Position numbers and translations under genes: made by a program
From: Limnothrix sp. FACHB-406
GTDB lineage: Bacteria > Cyanobacteriota > Cyanobacteriia > CACIAM-69d
Length of the DNA: 64,000 nucleotides
Direction: 5' to 3'
Assembly (NCBI RefSeq): GCF_014698235.1
Contig: NZ_JACJSP010000007.1
Location: 1-64,000, forward strand
In this document: piece by piece, positions 63,801-64,000 of the stretch
Layout: each line of letters begins with the position of its first letter
Numbering within the stretch: the stretch's first letter is position 1
Notes under the pieces: model-generated
The model's database searches: none
What the model saw: the letters and a program-made list of their open reading frames with translations, nothing else
Told to the model about the DNA's origin: nothing

Positions 63801-64000
63801 GCCCCGGGCCCGGTTAAAGGCCGCCGTTGCATCATTCAGGGCCTGATCTAAGTTGCCGCCCGGCTGGAAATATAAATCTAGACTGATGCTGCCCTCTCGC
63901 GTTTGGGAATACACCTGCACCACGCCTTCGGTGGCTGAAAGGGCCTCCTCCAGCGGACGGGTGATTTCATCGATCGCCACTTCCGGCGACACGCCCGGTG
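60879..64000 (-). CDS. RND efflux transporter permease (AcrB family), N-terminus cut by right edge
   Basis: At least 1038 residues are present. The edge begins in PGVSPEVAIDEITRPLEEAL, which in full RND pumps lies about 50 residues after the start, so the N-terminal membrane helix is missing. Twelve helices are expected; visible ones include GLAAFAVFVFLGSLRQ, GLALGVGIVVDNSIVMMEAI with the proton-relay Asp in VVDNS, and GAVLLVGIVVNNAIIMVEL. Two periplasmic loops match porter domains. The pump exchanges protons for drugs, lipids or other hydrophobic substrates with an HlyD-type adaptor; one such adaptor is at 24.0 kb but is not linked. The CHASE phosphatase follows at 19 bp. Identity to HAE1 versus other RND groups is uncertain. 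Confidence 0.93.
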   Translation of the reverse strand, partial: PGVSPEVAIDEITRPLEEALSATEGVVQVYSQTREGSISLDLYFQPGGNLDQALNDATAAFNRARGRLPDAVENARLFKFDPSQLPVYELAVTSPAQSPAQLRVFADEELSRELNVVDGVASVDVSGGVEEEVRVTLDLQRLQAIGLDLQTVLDGLSDRNQDISGGRIYAPDGEPLTRATGRFRSAAELAQLPFVVRNGNGSAPTQTVTLSDFATVVDGTAEQRVEVRLNGQPSVKLSVQKQPDANSIAVVAAVKQRLQELAANGTIPADVTLLPTLDESVFIQNAVSNVISSGLMGTGLAAFAVFVFLGSLRQTLIVSISIPLATLAAVILMRFWGLTINVFSLGGLALGVGIVVDNSIVMMEAIVEGTRANGREVEPAEVVDRAIASSQAVESALLASTSTNLVAVLPFLFIGGFIALLFNELILTISFAVAASILVAATVVPAMAARLLAVRWSSGVGRWWPLRAFDRWMDGVMVNYGRLLGGLMRVRLLVVLVIATALTVSSLSVIGYIPQEILPRIATGQAQLVAIFPPSTTLETNRQVMERVDQILRQQPETEYAFTTIGGSLFGSNTNENPLRSTSTITLKPGADVEAYVERVNRQLQKLNLVDIRLRLRPGEVRGLILNNSPVRGAELDVILQGNDPAALARAGRQVLTALDEQATLAAFRPDGDRPQPEVQIRPDPTRLADLDLDITDIGRAIETAIQGSVPTQLQRGNRLVDVRVRLDRAAISNPSQLLDLPLFAGADRLVRLGEVASLDSAQAPSEIQRINQRSVFLVAGNLNPGASLSDALAEVDQILSKLELPAGVTRLPSPAAESNRQIQGALPLLGGLAAFLVFVVMAVQYNSLIDPLVIMFAIPLAVAGGILGLYWTQTAIGATVVVGAVLLVGIVVNNAIIMVELANQLREQYQLTRKAAIVQAAPQRLRPILMTTITTVLGMLPMALGMGAGGEFLQPLGIVVFSGLSLATLLTLFLIPCLYVLMHEWVTWPAALLNRRPRAISPVLEGPLDGEPELDPVTVPIEPSEAATAGDRPPDYTR

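Overview
The window is chromosomal DNA from an oxygenic cyanobacterium. Diagnostic genes are the start of psbD (photosystem II D2), a Form IB rbcL-rbcX-rbcS operon, a CAAD/CURT1-type thylakoid protein, a solanesyl-diphosphate synthase of the plastoquinone branch, and cyanobacterial sucrose metabolism. The octamer GCGATCGC (HIP1) and its core CGATCG recur every few hundred bases, and the DNA is fairly GC-rich by eye (not counted). A fraC-fraD-fraE-like cluster suggests a filamentous organism; the FraD homologue is short, which fits a non-heterocystous form. Genus cannot be fixed from the sequence alone; a Limnothrix/Pseudanabaena-like lineage is only a guess.

Layout. 1-7.7 kb: psbD (partial), neutral invertase divergent from sucrose-phosphate synthase/phosphatase, then a PAS-GAF-GAF histidine kinase. 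7.7-12.4 kb: a divergent Mn/Zn ABC transporter (binding protein on minus, ATPase and permease on plus) and a type-1 periplasmic-binding-fold protein. 12.7-20 kb: pdhA, a YiaAB protein, an Orn/Lys/Arg-decarboxylase-fold enzyme, major pilin pilA and two paralogous methyltransferases. 20-24 kb: era, a PH-domain protein, a duplicated 156-bp repeat, tyrS, tRNA-Thr and tRNA-Tyr. 24-29.3 kb: HlyD-type adaptor, short KdpD, an NTF2-like exported protein, a TPR protein and a bifunctional-nuclease-family protein. 29.4-37.6 kb: rbcLXS, a CHAT-TM-TPR protein, a candidate small RNA, thiS, thiE and the CAAD protein. 37.7-46.1 kb: a sugar-type binding lipoprotein, pilMNOQ and a glycosyltransferase-like protein. 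46.2-52.9 kb: sds, a small membrane protein, ispH, an alpha/beta hydrolase with an extra C-terminal domain, a site-2 protease and a 51-residue PCP_red protein. 53-64 kb: cysW and cysT, fraE/fraD/fraC, a double CobA-like P-loop protein, a CHASE-PP2C phosphatase and an RND pump cut by the right edge.

Functional themes are carbon fixation and carbon storage as sucrose, type IV pili (pilA and the pilMNOQ assembly platform), filament integrity, metal and sulfate uptake, and isoprenoid/thiamine cofactor synthesis. No phage, insertion sequence, CRISPR array or defence island was seen.

The least expected material is non-coding: many short tandem arrays (often three 15-bp units), a 20-bp palindrome found four times and embedded in a 156-bp tandem duplication, phased TTCATNAT boxes between the metal-transport genes, and a compact structured RNA candidate with a strong terminator near 35.0 kb. 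No clearly new multi-gene system could be demonstrated.
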